DNA of 64,000 nt from Effrenium voratum (lineage: Eukaryota; Sar; Dinophyceae; Suessiales; Symbiodiniaceae): positions 1 through 64,000 of the forward strand of contig CAUJNA010000833.1 in the NCBI GenBank assembly GCA_963377175.1, in the 5' to 3' direction. The first letter of the stretch is position 1. Every line of letters starts with the position of its first letter. Under the pieces are notes generated by a model. That model saw only the letters and a program-made list of their open reading frames with translations. It did no database searches and had not been told where the DNA came from. Shown here one piece after another: positions 27,001-33,356 of this stretch. Position numbers and translations under genes: made by a program.

Positions 27001-30000
27001 TCGGAAACAAACCCGGACCCCAAGCCATTCTGACAACGAAGCAATCAAAGCCCCCACTCTTTGATGAGGAAGACCACCGGAAACCAAAGTGCTCACCAAA
27101 ACCTCGGTGGGGCCCCTCGAAATCTGTGGGTTCCCCGATTGGTTTCCGTTTAACACCCAACGAAGGCGCTCTACCCACCTTTTTCCTTGTTTCGAACTCT
27201 TTGTTGGGGAGAACAAAGGCCTTCCACCGAGCGGGCTGGGCACGTGCTGTTGAAAATAGATGGGTCGCACTGCATGAGAATCTTCTTGCCGAACGGAAAC
27301 TGGCTCCTCCAGTAGAGAGGTTGGACTATGGGTGCCCAATTTTTTCTGTAGTCTATTTTAGTAGGGGAACCCTCCCAACCAAAAAAGTTGGTGAGAAAGA
27401 GCACCTAGCTGGATGACCTAGGAAACCAGTTTTGCAAGCCATTGATGCTCAACCGATCAAAAGCACACCTTTGCGGGTCCGAGTCTGACCACATCCTGGG
27501 GAGGTATTGGGCACGGAAGTAATCCGGAACCCCACTAAAAGGGGGCATCCCCAAGTCAAAATCAAGCACAGGGTCTGCTTAGATCCGGGCTTAACAATAT
27601 TAGTTCCCCACCCCTCTTAAGGGGGGGGGGAGACGTCAGGAAATGTATGCCACCTAAACGTGCAAGGGTTACATTTGGGTCTGCGGGATATTAGTTCCCC
27701 CCTATTCTTGGCTGGATTGTTAGTCATTGTTCCAAATTGGCTAATGCAACAACAATTGGTTCAAATTGGCTCTTCGTTATTCTAATTATTTCCAAATTGG
27801 TTGTTTTTTTGCTGGAAACCAACTCACCAACTCACCAACTTTCCAACTCACGGGTTAACATTTTGCATTTTTGATGGTTCCATCCATTTCGGCCGGAAAC
27901 CAACCCAATTTCTCTTCCCCAGGGGCTCCTATGGATTTGTCTGGACACCCCGGAGGTGGTTGGGGGTCTCAACACCAGGTACCGTTTGAAGACCCTAAAT
28001 CAGTCGCATTGGAGCCTCTGGGTCCACAAAAACCAATCAACCAGCGGTCAATTCTCGTTTGGCCTTCCCTTTGCCGAGGCTCAATGGCCATGTGCTGAGC
28101 AGCCTCCGGGTAGTTGGTCTCAATCCTCAGGAAACGGGAGCGCGATGGAGTCCTCTGCGGATGGGGCTGATCCAGCACGCCTTGACCTATGTGGGACATC
28201 GACCAATGGAAATACACGTCCCCCCCAAAAAAAAGAAGAAAGCTCGGGTGATATCCCCAACAGCATGCGGGGCTCTTTGTAGTGCTCGCACCACCCCGCA
28301 GCCCTCGCAGAACCTCGTGGAACCCTCGTGGAACCTTGGCGGAACCCTTGATGGAAGCTTTCGTGGAACCTTACCGCAGGGCCGCCCCGACCACCTTGGA
28401 GCCCATCTGGGCTGAGACCCCAAAGCTTTCAGCTGTTGGGGAAAACACACACATTTGGATTCATTCAAAGACACACAATTAGGAGGGGGGGGTTTTGGAC
28501 AGTGCCATGGAGATGCGCCTGGGGTCGATTTTGCAGATAAGTCTCAAGAAGAAACACTACCCTAAAAGGAGGAGGTTGCAAAATGGACTCGTGGCAAGCC
28601 GCCGTATGGAAAGGGGAACCTCATGGAAAACCCCCGTGGCGCTGGCCGCCAAACTTCAAAAAAAACACCGAGCCGGTTTCACTCCAAACCAACGCTTACC
28701 TGAACAAAAGGTGTCTCTGCGTGTGCGCGTTCCTCTGCCTAGAGTCTCCTTCTGACCCTTAAAAATGGGGTCGTTACCTAAAGTAACGGGGTCGTCGACC
28801 CATTTTTACAGTTTCAGAAGGAGACGCCAGGCGTTTCTTTTTCGACTATTTTGCGGTTTTTTTGGTCCCTCGGACTTCCCTTCGCCTCAGAGAAAACGAA
28901 AAAAATAAAACCGAGACGCCGAGTTCACTCGGAAGGAAAGGCGGGAGGTCTTGAAGCTGGGCGGTTGGCAAAGGCTTGATGGTTGGTTCGCACAGGAAAC
29001 CCCAAGAAAACCCAAAGAAAACCCCAAGAAAACCCAAAGAAAACCCAAAGAAAGCCCAAAGAAAGCCCAAAGAAACGCATTTTCCGGGAGACGACCCGGA
29101 CTCTTCTGGGCAAGCTCGGGTTTCGGCGGGCGTGGCATCCGAAGTCCCACCCAGCCAGGTCCATAGCAACTGCTTGGACGGTACTTCGGGAGATTGTTGC
29201 AACCCGCGCTGGTGGAATAAAATGTTTGCATCTATGCTACAGCCTTCCACCAAAGTGCAGCTGGAGCTCTTTTGGACCATCCGTTTGACCAGGAACATTG
29301 GGGTATGGGTCAAAACTTCTCACCACCACATATTATTCCCAGGTATATTTGCATATTTGGGGTTACCCTAATTGTTGAACCACTGCGGCCATTGCGCACT
29401 ATGAGTGTGTCCTTTCTTGGGGAAAATGGCATCTGTGTTCGGTTTGGTTTCCCTTTACCCCCGAAAAGGGAGCGGGGTGCTAGCAGGCTATGGGTTTTCT
29501 ATCTAGTTCTGCTTGGCAGGAATCATTCACCCGGGTTTGCTGAAGAAATCGTCAGGGCCGACTCCTGATTTAAGCTTGACCCCTGAATCCGTCAACCCCA
29601 GCTAAAAAGGATCAGCATCTTTCTCGTCACGAAGCAAGGCGAGAAGTTTTGACCCCGGATTACTCAACCCCAGTGTAGGGGTGGGGGCCCCCCTCCAAAA
29701 GTGGCCTGATTCCCCAACCCAGACAAGGAAACGCACCCCTATTCACGAACAGCTGAAAGCTTTGATAGGCTCCGGGGTGGTTTGGGGCGGCCCTGAGGTC
29801 AGGTTCCACGAAAGCTCCACCAAGGGTTCCACCAGGGTTCCACAAGGGTTCCACGAGGGTTGCGCGAGGTTCTGCGAGGGCTGCGGGGTGGTGCGAGCAC
29901 TAAAAAGAGCACCGCATGCTGTTGGGGATATCACCTGAGCTTATTTTTCATCCGGGGTCAACACCAATCGAAGGTCCGAGCAGCTCTAACTCGACGCCTA

Positions 30001-30046
30001 TGAAGAGAGCGTAGACCATGATCGTCACCGCCGTGCATATCTCCGC
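2970..30046 (-). CDS. Multi-exon gene: single-domain voltage-gated cation channel (span)
   Basis: This entry marks the span of a gene whose exons are listed separately. The predicted product is a six-helix plasma-membrane or organelle-membrane cation channel: an S1-S4 voltage sensor, an S5-pore-S6 module, then a long cytosolic tail with coiled coil. Short GC-rich segments occur in the exact order S1 to S6 on the minus strand, and most join in frame across GC-AG, GT-AG or GA-AG boundaries. S4 carries arginines at every third residue and the pore reads TMETWPD, as in the Cav, Nav and CatSper families. No start codon was found, so the N-terminus probably lies upstream of 30.05 kb; the end lies at or left of 2.97 kb. 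Many dinoflagellate channels have several domains, so this may be one repeat of a larger protein. A G-run indel around 25.2 kb breaks the frame once. Ion selectivity is inferred only. Confidence 0.72.
3041..5183 (-). other. Intron
   Basis: It contains an A-rich stretch with a (CA) run at 3609-3622, palindrome C1, a family D palindrome near 4916-4970 and no coding frame with exon features. Confidence 0.4.
3809..3912 (+). repeat. Palindromic element family C, copy C1
   Basis: The arms are GTGGGTCAAAAATA and TTTTGACCCATAC. The core is GGACTAAAACCTGCGGTCC. Confidence 0.72.
5184..5246 (-). CDS. Channel tail exon, coiled coil
   Basis: The exon encodes [20 protein letters not shown], a clear coiled-coil heptad pattern. 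The acceptor is GTGAG and the likely donor is GTCGAG. It reads 21 codons without a break. Confidence 0.48.
5308..5392 (+). repeat. Family B repeat, copy B1 (incomplete)
   Basis: It starts GGTCCTCCAGATTTGAGAGG. The right part is rearranged. Confidence 0.6.
5519..5664 (+). repeat. Family B repeat, copy B2
   Basis: Both ends are present (GGTCCTCCAG, CTGGGGGACCT). The middle is partly duplicated. Confidence 0.65.
5668..5775. repeat. Palindromic element family E, copy E1
   Basis: The arms are CATAATCAAAGCCTGGTATT and the inverted GGGCTTTGATTGTGAC. The core is AATTAAGAAGGCGGC. Confidence 0.68.
7410..7460 (-). CDS. Channel tail exon, coiled coil
   Basis: The exon encodes [17 protein letters not shown], a charged helical segment. 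The acceptor is CCTCAG. A GC donor at 7409 keeps the frame into the 5.2-kb coiled-coil exon; a GT donor further on (7383) would break it. Confidence 0.45.
7461..8553 (-). other. Intron
   Basis: No repeat family described here is obvious. A minus-strand frame at 8420-8530 ([14 protein letters not shown]) is exon-like but was not joined to the model. Confidence 0.35.
8554..8600 (-). CDS. Channel tail exon
   Basis: A 47-base exon follows a strong TTTTTTAG acceptor and precedes GTTTGG. It encodes [15 protein letters not shown] in the phase set by the upstream exon, and it ends in phase 0 before the coiled-coil exons. Confidence 0.45.
8601..8957 (-). other. Intron
   Basis: It contains a family D palindrome (8713-8765) and a plain repeated phrase (GGAAAACCCATTACAATTGG and variants). 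No exon. Confidence 0.4.
8958..9057 (-). CDS. Channel tail exon, basic and leucine-rich
   Basis: A 100-base candidate lies between an AG at 9058-9059 and a GTTGGC donor. Its frame reads [12 protein letters not shown] followed by a leucine-rich stretch. It joins the 8.6-kb exon in phase. The join from the 10.1-kb exon is unresolved, so the link to the channel is by order and strand. Confidence 0.42.
9058..10093 (-). other. Intron
   Basis: It contains a (TA)n tract at 9139-9156 and the dispersed repeat at 9405-9510. No exon was supported. Confidence 0.4.
10094..10178 (-). CDS. Channel exon: EF-hand-like helix and basic tail
   Basis: The exon encodes [19 protein letters not shown] and then Ala-Arg repeats. 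S-L-D-E-L-V-E-G-L matches the second helix of the EF-hand-like module that follows S6 in many protist channels. The 3' end is uncertain because the Ala-Arg part contains several possible GC donors. Confidence 0.58.
10179..10633 (-). other. Intron
   Basis: Palindrome C2 (10507-10610) ends 24 bases from the acceptor side of the 10.63-kb exon's donor. Nothing else was seen. Confidence 0.4.
10507..10610 (-). repeat. Palindromic element family C, copy C2
   Basis: It belongs to the inverted subtype with GGGTATGGCTCAAA and TTTTTTGAGCC ends. Confidence 0.7.
10634..10684 (-). CDS. Channel exon: cytosolic C-terminal region
   Basis: This 51-base exon encodes [17 protein letters not shown]. The acceptor is GGCCAG and the donor GTGAAG, both standard. 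It fits between the exons at 11.8 and 10.1 kb without breaking the frame. The helix resembles the first half of a degenerate EF-hand. Confidence 0.58.
10685..11796 (-). other. Intron
   Basis: It contains a family D palindrome at 10826-10880. The rest is unique-looking sequence with no exon features. Confidence 0.4.
11797..11868 (-). CDS. Channel exon: cytosolic C-terminal region
   Basis: The exon encodes [20 protein letters not shown] and ends at a GC donor. The pattern (leucine-rich helix, then a T-W-L segment) is common after S6 in dinoflagellate channels, where it precedes EF-hand-like helices. The join to the 10.68-kb exon is in phase 0. Confidence 0.58.
11869..13190 (-). other. Intron
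   Basis: It contains palindrome C3 (12801-12906) and, at its end next to the 13.2-kb exon, the partial dispersed repeat 13150-13190. Confidence 0.4.
12801..12906 (+). repeat. Palindromic element family C, copy C3
   Basis: Its ends are GGCTGTGGCTC and TTTTGAGCCACACCC. The core is GGAAACATGGACCAACACCT. Confidence 0.72.
13191..13301 (-). CDS. Channel exon: post-S6 helix
   Basis: The frame reads [20 protein letters not shown] and then an acidic stretch, a probable amphipathic or coiled helix following S6. The 5' edge is uncertain because no clear AG precedes the first good codon. The likely donor is GTGGCC at 13190. A 90-base G-rich tract lies immediately upstream of the exon in the intron. Confidence 0.5.
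13303..13394 (+). repeat. G-rich tract
   Basis: Repeated GGGGTTGG-type units run for about 90 bases. On the RNA strand of the channel gene this is C-rich. Confidence 0.8.
13394..13434 (+). repeat. Family B repeat, copy B3 (fragment)
   Basis: Only the right part remains: AGTCTATTTTAAGGGC to GGGGACCTAG. Confidence 0.5.
14309..14355. repeat. Short palindrome family D
   Basis: The core reads CGCTAAAAGTGAACAACTTT. It is the same family as 25046-25107. Confidence 0.62.
14611..14696. repeat. (CCAA)n microsatellite
   Basis: About twenty tetranucleotide units with a few substitutions. Confidence 0.9.
14853..14961 (+). repeat. Palindromic element family C, copy C4
   Basis: The ends are GTGGGTCAAAAATT and AATTTTGACCCATGCCC. 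Confidence 0.72.
15360..15424 (-). CDS. Channel exon: S6 helix
   Basis: The exon encodes [20 protein letters not shown], with the N-L-V-T-G-V-I core that is highly conserved in S6 of Cav and Nav families, then Lys-Phe-Leu. The acceptor is GCTGAG. The exact 3' end is uncertain by a few bases because the donor is not obvious. Confidence 0.72.
15425..16727 (-). other. Intron
   Basis: No exon or repeat family could be supported, except a duplicated phrase around TTGTCACTTTCAAGAA at about 16217-16280. Confidence 0.35.
16728..16760 (-). CDS. Channel micro-exon: pore to S6 connector
   Basis: A 33-base exon encodes [11 protein letters not shown]. It sits between a CTCAG acceptor and a GC donor, and it supplies the start of the S6 helix that is missing from the next exon. 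Without it the pore and S6 would be too close together. With it the frame runs unbroken from filter to S6. Confidence 0.62.
16761..17302 (-). other. Intron
   Basis: It contains a partial family C palindrome (16815-16890) directly abutting palindrome A2 (16893-16999). Confidence 0.4.
16893..16999 (+). repeat. Palindromic element family A, copy A2
   Basis: It has GGTACC at the left end and GTACC at the right. Both arms are of the TCCTTCTGACCC type. Confidence 0.8.
17303..17363 (-). CDS. Channel exon: selectivity filter
   Basis: This 61-base exon encodes [21 protein letters not shown]-x-E-x-W is the filter signature of voltage-gated Ca2+ and Na+ channels and of bacterial NaChBac-type channels; the acidic residue lines the pore. 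The W-P-D-I continuation also recalls CatSper. The acceptor is CTGCAG and the donor GC. The frame joins perfectly on both sides. Confidence 0.75.
17364..18961 (-). other. Intron
   Basis: It contains palindrome A3 (18799-18901) near the donor of the 18.96-kb exon's downstream side. No exon was seen in the rest. Confidence 0.4.
18799..18901 (+). repeat. Palindromic element family A, copy A3
   Basis: The left arm is of the ATGACCC type and the right arm of the other, TTCTGACCC type, so it is a mosaic. GGTACC stands at both ends. Confidence 0.82.
18962..19036 (-). CDS. Channel exon: turret and first pore helix
   Basis: The exon encodes [20 protein letters not shown], then Trp-Thr. The Y-F-G-x-F segment followed by a short helix is the usual lead into the selectivity filter of Cav-like channels. 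The acceptor is ATCAG and the donor GC, with phase 2 matching the next exon exactly. Confidence 0.68.
19037..19425 (-). other. Intron rich in TA/TG dinucleotides
   Basis: It is made largely of TA/TG microsatellite at 19103-19155 and 19316-19378. No repeat family copy and no exon. Confidence 0.45.
19426..19524 (-). CDS. Channel exon: S5 helix
   Basis: The exon encodes [20 protein letters not shown], a hydrophobic S5 helix, then a Gly- and Ser-rich turret. The acceptor is CGCAG. The 3' end is tentative: a GA donor at 19425 keeps the frame into the next exon. Palindrome copies of family A lie on both outer sides of this exon and its neighbour, in opposite orientation. Confidence 0.6.
19615..19716 (-). 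repeat. Palindromic element family A, copy A4
   Basis: It is in inverted orientation relative to A3, with two channel exons between them. Both arms are of the ATGACCC type. Confidence 0.82.
19757..19864. repeat. Tandem repeat, 35-36-base unit, three copies
   Basis: The units begin AAAGATATGGG and contain TTTTTGAGGGTACGC. Confidence 0.85.
20389..20470 (+). repeat. Family B repeat, copy B4 (5' truncated)
   Basis: It starts within the family at GTTAGAATAAGGG and ends at GGGACCTAG. Confidence 0.65.
21139..21267 (+). repeat. Family B repeat, copy B5
   Basis: It has a divergent start (CTAGGTTTTCCAGTAGAAA) and a typical middle and end. Confidence 0.7.
21360..21444 (-). CDS. Channel exon: end of S4 and S4-S5 linker
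   Basis: The exon continues the S4 frame with [17 protein letters not shown], an amphipathic S4-S5 linker of the kind that couples sensor to gate, and then about ten further residues. The acceptor is GAGAG and the likely donor is GTTGAG. The join to the S5 exon is not fully resolved, since no single GT, GC or GA choice keeps the frame cleanly. Confidence 0.62.
21445..22526 (-). other. Intron
   Basis: No repeat family copy was recognised except a fragment of the GACGAGCCACCC motif near 22075. No exon. Confidence 0.35.
22527..22594 (-). CDS. Channel exon: S4 voltage sensor
   Basis: This 68-base exon encodes [17 protein letters not shown]. Arginines at every third position (four in a row) are the hallmark of the S4 voltage-sensing helix. 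The acceptor is GCCAG and the donor is GC. The last arginine codon is split and completed by the first base of the next exon. This is the single strongest piece of evidence for the channel assignment. Confidence 0.75.
23272..23397 (+). repeat. Family B repeat, copy B6
   Basis: The ends are CTAGG and CCTAG. ACAA flanks both sides as a possible target duplication. Confidence 0.75.
23825..23950 (+). repeat. Family B repeat, copy B7
   Basis: It is a full-length copy of the CCTCCAGTAGAGAGG subtype and ends about 40 bases from the S3 exon. Confidence 0.75.
23988..24056 (-). CDS. Channel exon: S3 helix
   Basis: The exon encodes [20 protein letters not shown], matching the F/Y-D-x-hydrophobic start of S3 helices. 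The acceptor is TCTCAG and the donor is GC. It joins the S4 exon exactly in phase 0. A family B repeat ends about 40 bases beyond the donor and a family C palindrome begins 35 bases before the acceptor, so the exon is squeezed between two repeats. Confidence 0.68.
24091..24190 (-). repeat. Palindromic element family C, copy C5
   Basis: It is in reverse orientation and begins 35 bases from the S3 exon. Confidence 0.72.
24303..24400 (-). repeat. Palindromic element family C, copy C6
   Basis: It is in reverse orientation, about 110 bases after C5. Confidence 0.7.
24605..24631. repeat. (GATCC)n microsatellite
   Basis: About five units. Confidence 0.85.
24727..24857. repeat. Palindromic element family E, copy E2
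   Basis: The right arm CCAGGTTTTGATTGTGGCTC and the core AGGATTAAGAAGGCGG are clear. The left arm is decayed. Confidence 0.65.
25046..25107. repeat. Short palindrome family D
   Basis: It is built on CGAAAAGTGAATCACTTTTCG, preceded by GGGCTGTCTGTTTTTAGAT. Related copies lie near 1743, 4916, 8713, 10826, 14309 and 54160. Confidence 0.65.
25194..25318 (-). CDS. Channel exon: S2 helix and S2-S3 loop
   Basis: The exon starts after ACTCAG and ends at ACG followed by GTGAGT. It encodes [19 protein letters not shown], a typical S2 with its conserved acidic residue, then a Trp- and Phe-rich loop. The G run near 25232-25236 appears to be one base too long: the reading downstream becomes channel-like only if the frame shifts there. 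This is either a sequencing error or a real lesion. Confidence 0.68.
25319..25435. repeat. Palindromic element family E, copy E3, at an intron end
   Basis: The arms GAGTCACAATCAAAACCCGG and CCGGGTTTTGATTGTGGCCC match well. Its left end is the AG acceptor of the S2 exon, so the element supplies the splice site. Confidence 0.72.
26378..26469 (+). repeat. Palindromic element family A, copy A5 (rearranged)
   Basis: The left arm is replaced by a second piece of the core (GTAACGGGGGTCGTCACCTA). The right arm is normal. Confidence 0.65.
27302..27422 (+). repeat. Family B repeat, copy B8
   Basis: It is a full-length copy of the CCTCCAGTAGAGAGG subtype. GAAAC flanks it on both sides. Confidence 0.72.
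28089..28125 (-). CDS. Channel exon: S1-S2 linker
   Basis: This 37-base exon follows a CTGAG acceptor and ends at a GC donor. It encodes [12 protein letters not shown], a short acidic linker. Joined to its neighbours it gives an uninterrupted frame from S1 through this linker into S2, which is the main support for so short an exon. Confidence 0.6.
28237..28441 (+). repeat. Inverted repeat arm, left
   Basis: It is the inverted counterpart of 29744-29944. Shared parts include GGTGATATCCCCAACAGCAT, the stretch of repeated GGAACC units and AAAGCTTTCAGCTG. The arms are similar, not identical. Confidence 0.7.
28737..28833 (+). repeat. Palindromic element family A, copy A6
   Basis: Both arms are of the TTCTGACCC type, with a shortened core. 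It lies inside the intron with long inverted repeats. Confidence 0.75.
29744..29944 (-). repeat. Inverted repeat arm, right
   Basis: It is the inverted counterpart of 28237-28441, ending about 20 bases from the S1 exon's donor. The spacing between the arms is about 1.3 kb. Confidence 0.7.
29970..30046 (-). CDS. Channel exon: S1 helix
   Basis: The exon starts after an AG acceptor at 30047-30048 and encodes about 26 residues, including [17 protein letters not shown], a hydrophobic helix ending in the G-V-E motif usual for S1. Its 3' end meets the sequence GATTG, which recurs at the start of the next exon. Splicing GA-AG leaves one copy and joins the frame to the 28.1-kb exon. The copia element is inserted 165 bases upstream of this acceptor. 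Confidence 0.65.
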
Positions 30047-30103
30047 CTGCCAAAAGCCAAGAGCGCAGATTGATAGACCCGGGTGACTTTTTCTTGGCTG
30101 CTG

Positions 30104-30209
30104 CTATAGTCATGGGGGGATGGAGGGGGGGGGAGGGAATGAAGCCCTTAACGGCTTTTTTGGGCTCCCTCCCCCTCCCCTTCCTCCCCCCCAGGCCCCA
30201 TGACTATAG
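30104..30209. repeat. Palindrome at the copia insertion edge
   Basis: A perfect 14-base inverted pair (30104-30117 and 30196-30209) encloses about 78 bases of G-rich then C-rich sequence. The copia target duplication starts at the last base of this palindrome. Confidence 0.6.
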
Positions 30210-30213
30210 GCAA
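30209..30213. repeat. Target-site duplication GGCAA (left)
   Basis: It matches 40002-40006 and gives the usual 5-base duplication of copia integrase. Confidence 0.85.
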
Positions 30214-30378
30214 ACTCGAACTCACCCAAGCGAAGCGGCCTCCCCATCGCAGCACCGCCCTTTCTTCCGGCAGCGCCCATGGCTGGGCGAGTCATCTATC
30301 TCTGGCAAGGTAGGCCCGAGGGGCCTGTACAGAAAAGTGTTCTTGGGCCTGCAGGCTCCGGGGAAATACCGCTAAACT
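30214..30378 (-). repeat. 3' LTR of the copia element
   Basis: It is identical to 39837-40001 over 165 bases. The boundary with the internal region lacks an obvious purine-only tract. Confidence 0.93.
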
Positions 30379-30416
30379 CAGGTTGTCTGCTGGCAGCTTT
30401 GCTGCTCCGTCTGGCC

Positions 30417-31119
30417 TCAGAAGTTGATGTTCCCGGCCTGCTTGATGTTCTCCTGGTGCGTCTTGAACGCGTGCTCGATCTTCCAGATCCCCTCCTCGGC
30501 TGCAGTCCTCAGAGCGGCTCTGTCAATCGAGCCCTTGTTCAACGCGTCCGCCAGCATGTCTCTAGTGTCGATCCACATCAGGCTTTTGACTTGGCCTGTC
30601 TTCAACCACTCCTTGAACTTCAAGGCGTGGATCAACATGATGGCGTCCGTGGGCGTCTTCACTTCTTTGGCTGCCAAAGCCCGGAAGACGGCATCTGCAT
30701 CGATGGCCACATCTAGGCCTTCTGTGATCTTGCCGCACTCGAGCTTGTCTGCCATGTGTGCTGCTGATTGCACACCATTGGTGATCTCATTCACCATCAT
30801 GCATATGTTCAAGCCCAAGCCGACCATGTCCAGCGCGCTGTAGAGCTCCGCCGTAAACGTGCTCCGGCACACGCGGGATTGCTTCTTGGAGATGTACTCC
30901 AAGATCTGTATCGGGTTGTTCCCGACAACCGGGCCCTTTGCGCTAATCAGCACAATCAGCCCGCTCCTCACTGCCAAGTGGTCCTGGTCCTCACCGCGGT
31001 AGGCCGAGTCGGTGATGGCCATCAGCTTCAGGGGACCAGTGATCTTGTGGTAGACCAGTTTCAGGGGGTTCTGCTTGATGTAGCGAACCAGCCTGTTCAA
31101 CTTCAAGAGGTCCTCCACC
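30417..31119 (-). CDS. Copia Pol, RNase H
   Basis: The last frame reads LMAITDSAYRGED, with the first RNase H aspartate, and CRSTFTAELYSALDM, with the catalytic glutamate. It ends at 30417, 39 bases before the 3' LTR. RNase H removes element RNA during reverse transcription. Confidence 0.82.
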
Positions 31120-32889
31120 ACCGGAGATTGCAGCTTCCGTGGTCCAGGCAACACCGCCCAGAAGCGACATGTAATACTTGTGGTAGTCCGGTCCCACCAA
31201 CTGTTCTTTTGGTTGCAACTTCAACTCCTCCTCCGGAATCAACCTCAACTCGCGGATGTAGTGCTCCTGGCTGATCGTCACCATGCCATCCGCGCTCGTC
31301 TCGTGCTTGAGTCCGAGGTGAGTGAAGTTGCCCTTCTCGACCTTCATGCTTTCGAAGCGATCTTCCAGCTTCGCGATCACGATCTTAACGATCTTATCCT
31401 CTCCGCAAAGCTTCAAGTCGTCGACGTGAACCGTCAGAACGAGCACCAAACATCCCCGCTCATGCCGCACGAAGGTCTGCGGGTCGATCGTGGTCGGCGT
31501 GACCCCAATTTCAGCGAGGGCACGCCTCAGAGCCAACAACCACAATCTCGGTGCGTCCTTGAGTCCAAACCCAGGTCTGAGCAGCCTCAGGACCTCGACC
31601 TCGGGGTTGAAGTCCTCATAGCCCGGCTGCATACGCAGCAATGTCTCGCCGCCTGGAGGCAGCTCCAAAGCAACTTCTCTGCGGTCTTCACCTGCTTCGG
31701 CCAGCTCCTCAAACGTCAGCCCTCTCAGGAATGCTTCACTGACATCCGCACTGTGAAGAGTCCAGCCTCTGTTGACCGCCACCGTGATCAAGATCCGCTG
31801 TGACCACTTCGTGGAAGTTCCGGCGTAGTTGCTTGTGAGCTGGGTGTCCAAGAAGCCTTGTGCCACCAACCTGGCCTTGATCTTCTTGTCGGCGTTCTCC
31901 ACAGCCTTCCACTTCAAAACCCACTTGCTGCGCAGGATGTTCTTCTGACCATGTTTGGCCGTTCTGCACCATGACTTGTGCTTGATCCAGCGCTGCAGCT
32001 CCTGCACCATGGACTCGCGGCACCTCTCAGCGTTGGCCAGTGCTTCTTCACGTGTCAGTACATTGTGCTCGCGCTCGATGGCTGCAAAGGGCTTGTCGTT
32101 GGACAGCAAAACCAGGGCTGTGTCCTGCTTGCGCATCTGACTCATGAGCTTCCGGATGTTGCCGGTGGTGTAGACCAGAACTCCATATGTCAGCTCCAGC
32201 TCTGCGGCTTCTTGAAGCTCACCAGCATTCGTCACCTCCGGCATCTCCATGAAATCTGCCACCGCTGGGACCGCAGAGACAAAGGCTGTTCCTCGTTCTG
32301 GCTCACTGCCCGGCACATCAGGCTCTTCGGATTCTGCAGCGTTTTGACTCGCTGCATGCTCTTCCTCTCCAGGCTCACCAGGTGCTGGTTGGGCATCAAC
32401 GATTGCCCTCACCTTCCTTTTTCGCACAAGGTCTTTGTCCTTGACCTCGACCAGCTCGGGGGCCTGTGGTTCGTGTGGGCCACCGATGTGTGGAGTGTCA
32501 TCCACCTGAGTCCGTAGTTGCCGTACTTCTTCGTCATCAACCATGAAGTACTGCACGAAAGCCACCTGCTTCTGCTCGGTCAGCCTCTCCAAGCTGATGT
32601 ACTTGGCTCCGGTGATGAAGCAATGATTCCACCTCCGAAGATCACCGCACTGCCACCACACGATCAACGTGTCGTCATAGACCGTCGCTGGGAGGCCATT
32701 GACTCCATGCCCGAACCTGACACACTCCGGCAACATAGAGTCCGGCATTGAGCACCTCCGCATAGTGCCGGTTTCCTTCACACGAAACCCAGCATGCTCC
32801 CTGCTTGAACCAGCCAAGCCGTAGAGCTTCTCCTCGTTGAGCTTCCACAGCATCACGTAGAAGCCGCACGGGATTTGATGGCTGTGCGA
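31120..32889 (-). CDS. Copia Pol, reverse transcriptase
   Basis: An acidic linker leads into reverse transcriptase. The first catalytic aspartate is in HSADVSEAFLRG, and the Y-x-D-D box reads TVHVDDLKLCG. K-A-R-L-V-A-Q-G-F upstream is the typical copia finger motif. The domain copies element RNA into DNA in particles. The frame breaks near 31120 where one base seems to be missing. Confidence 0.85.
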
Positions 32890-33356
32890 GGAAAACCGCG
32901 AACACAAGGGCTCTCCGCACATCTTGAGTCCGCACCAACAGCTGCCTGCCCTGCCAGCGCACATACACGATCCCTTCCCTGAGGCTTGACAGATCGGAGA
33001 CCGTGGCAGGGCCAACCCAGCCGCTGGCGTCCTTCGTAGTTGGCCGCCTGAAAATCTCAACCAGGTCGCCAATCTCGAGTTCCAAAAGTTCCGCTGACCG
33101 TCTCACCTTGGCGCGGTTCGCAATGAGCAGCTTTTGCTGAGCTGTGGCTTGAATCATTGAGCTCACTGCTATCTGCCGGATCCGAGCTGCGTCTCGTTCT
33201 GCTAAAGGTGCTGCTGCATCGTGCGCCATGACCTGCAACAATGGTGGAGTTCTCCCGAAGACAGCCTCGTGGGGTGTGGTGTTGCCAACAGTGAACAAAA
33301 TGTTCTTGGCATAGATCGCCTCGCCGATCAGTGTGTTGATGCCGATCGGGAGTCGG
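32890..33356 (-). CDS. Copia Pol, integrase C-terminal part
   Basis: The frame after the 33.36-kb shift reads GEAIYAKNILFTVGNTTPHE, the usual end of the integrase core, then FGRTPPLL and a small-barrel-like region (LEIGDLVEIFRRP, GWVGPATV). Near 32885-32892 the reading shifts again at a short base run. Confidence 0.7.

Larger units (their letters stand above)
25319..28088 (-). other. Intron
   Basis: A family E palindrome (25319-25435) forms the very 3' end of the intron. Next to it an inverted pair based on GGCTCGTCTTTTT lies at about 25441-25563. The intron also holds A5 and B8. Exon-like frames at 26205-26290 and 26640-26700 were not needed to join the flanking exons. Confidence 0.4.
28126..29969 (-). 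other. Intron with terminal inverted repeats and 5-base direct repeat
   Basis: The splice sites are marked by a direct repeat GATTG (28121-28125 and 29965-29969). Inverted repeats of roughly 200 bases lie near both ends (28237-28441 and 29744-29944). Between them are palindrome A6 and a short AAACCCAAAG-type tandem repeat (29000-29078). With GA-AG splicing one GATTG remains in the message and the frame is kept. This is the structure expected of an intron created by insertion of a DNA transposon. Confidence 0.6.
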
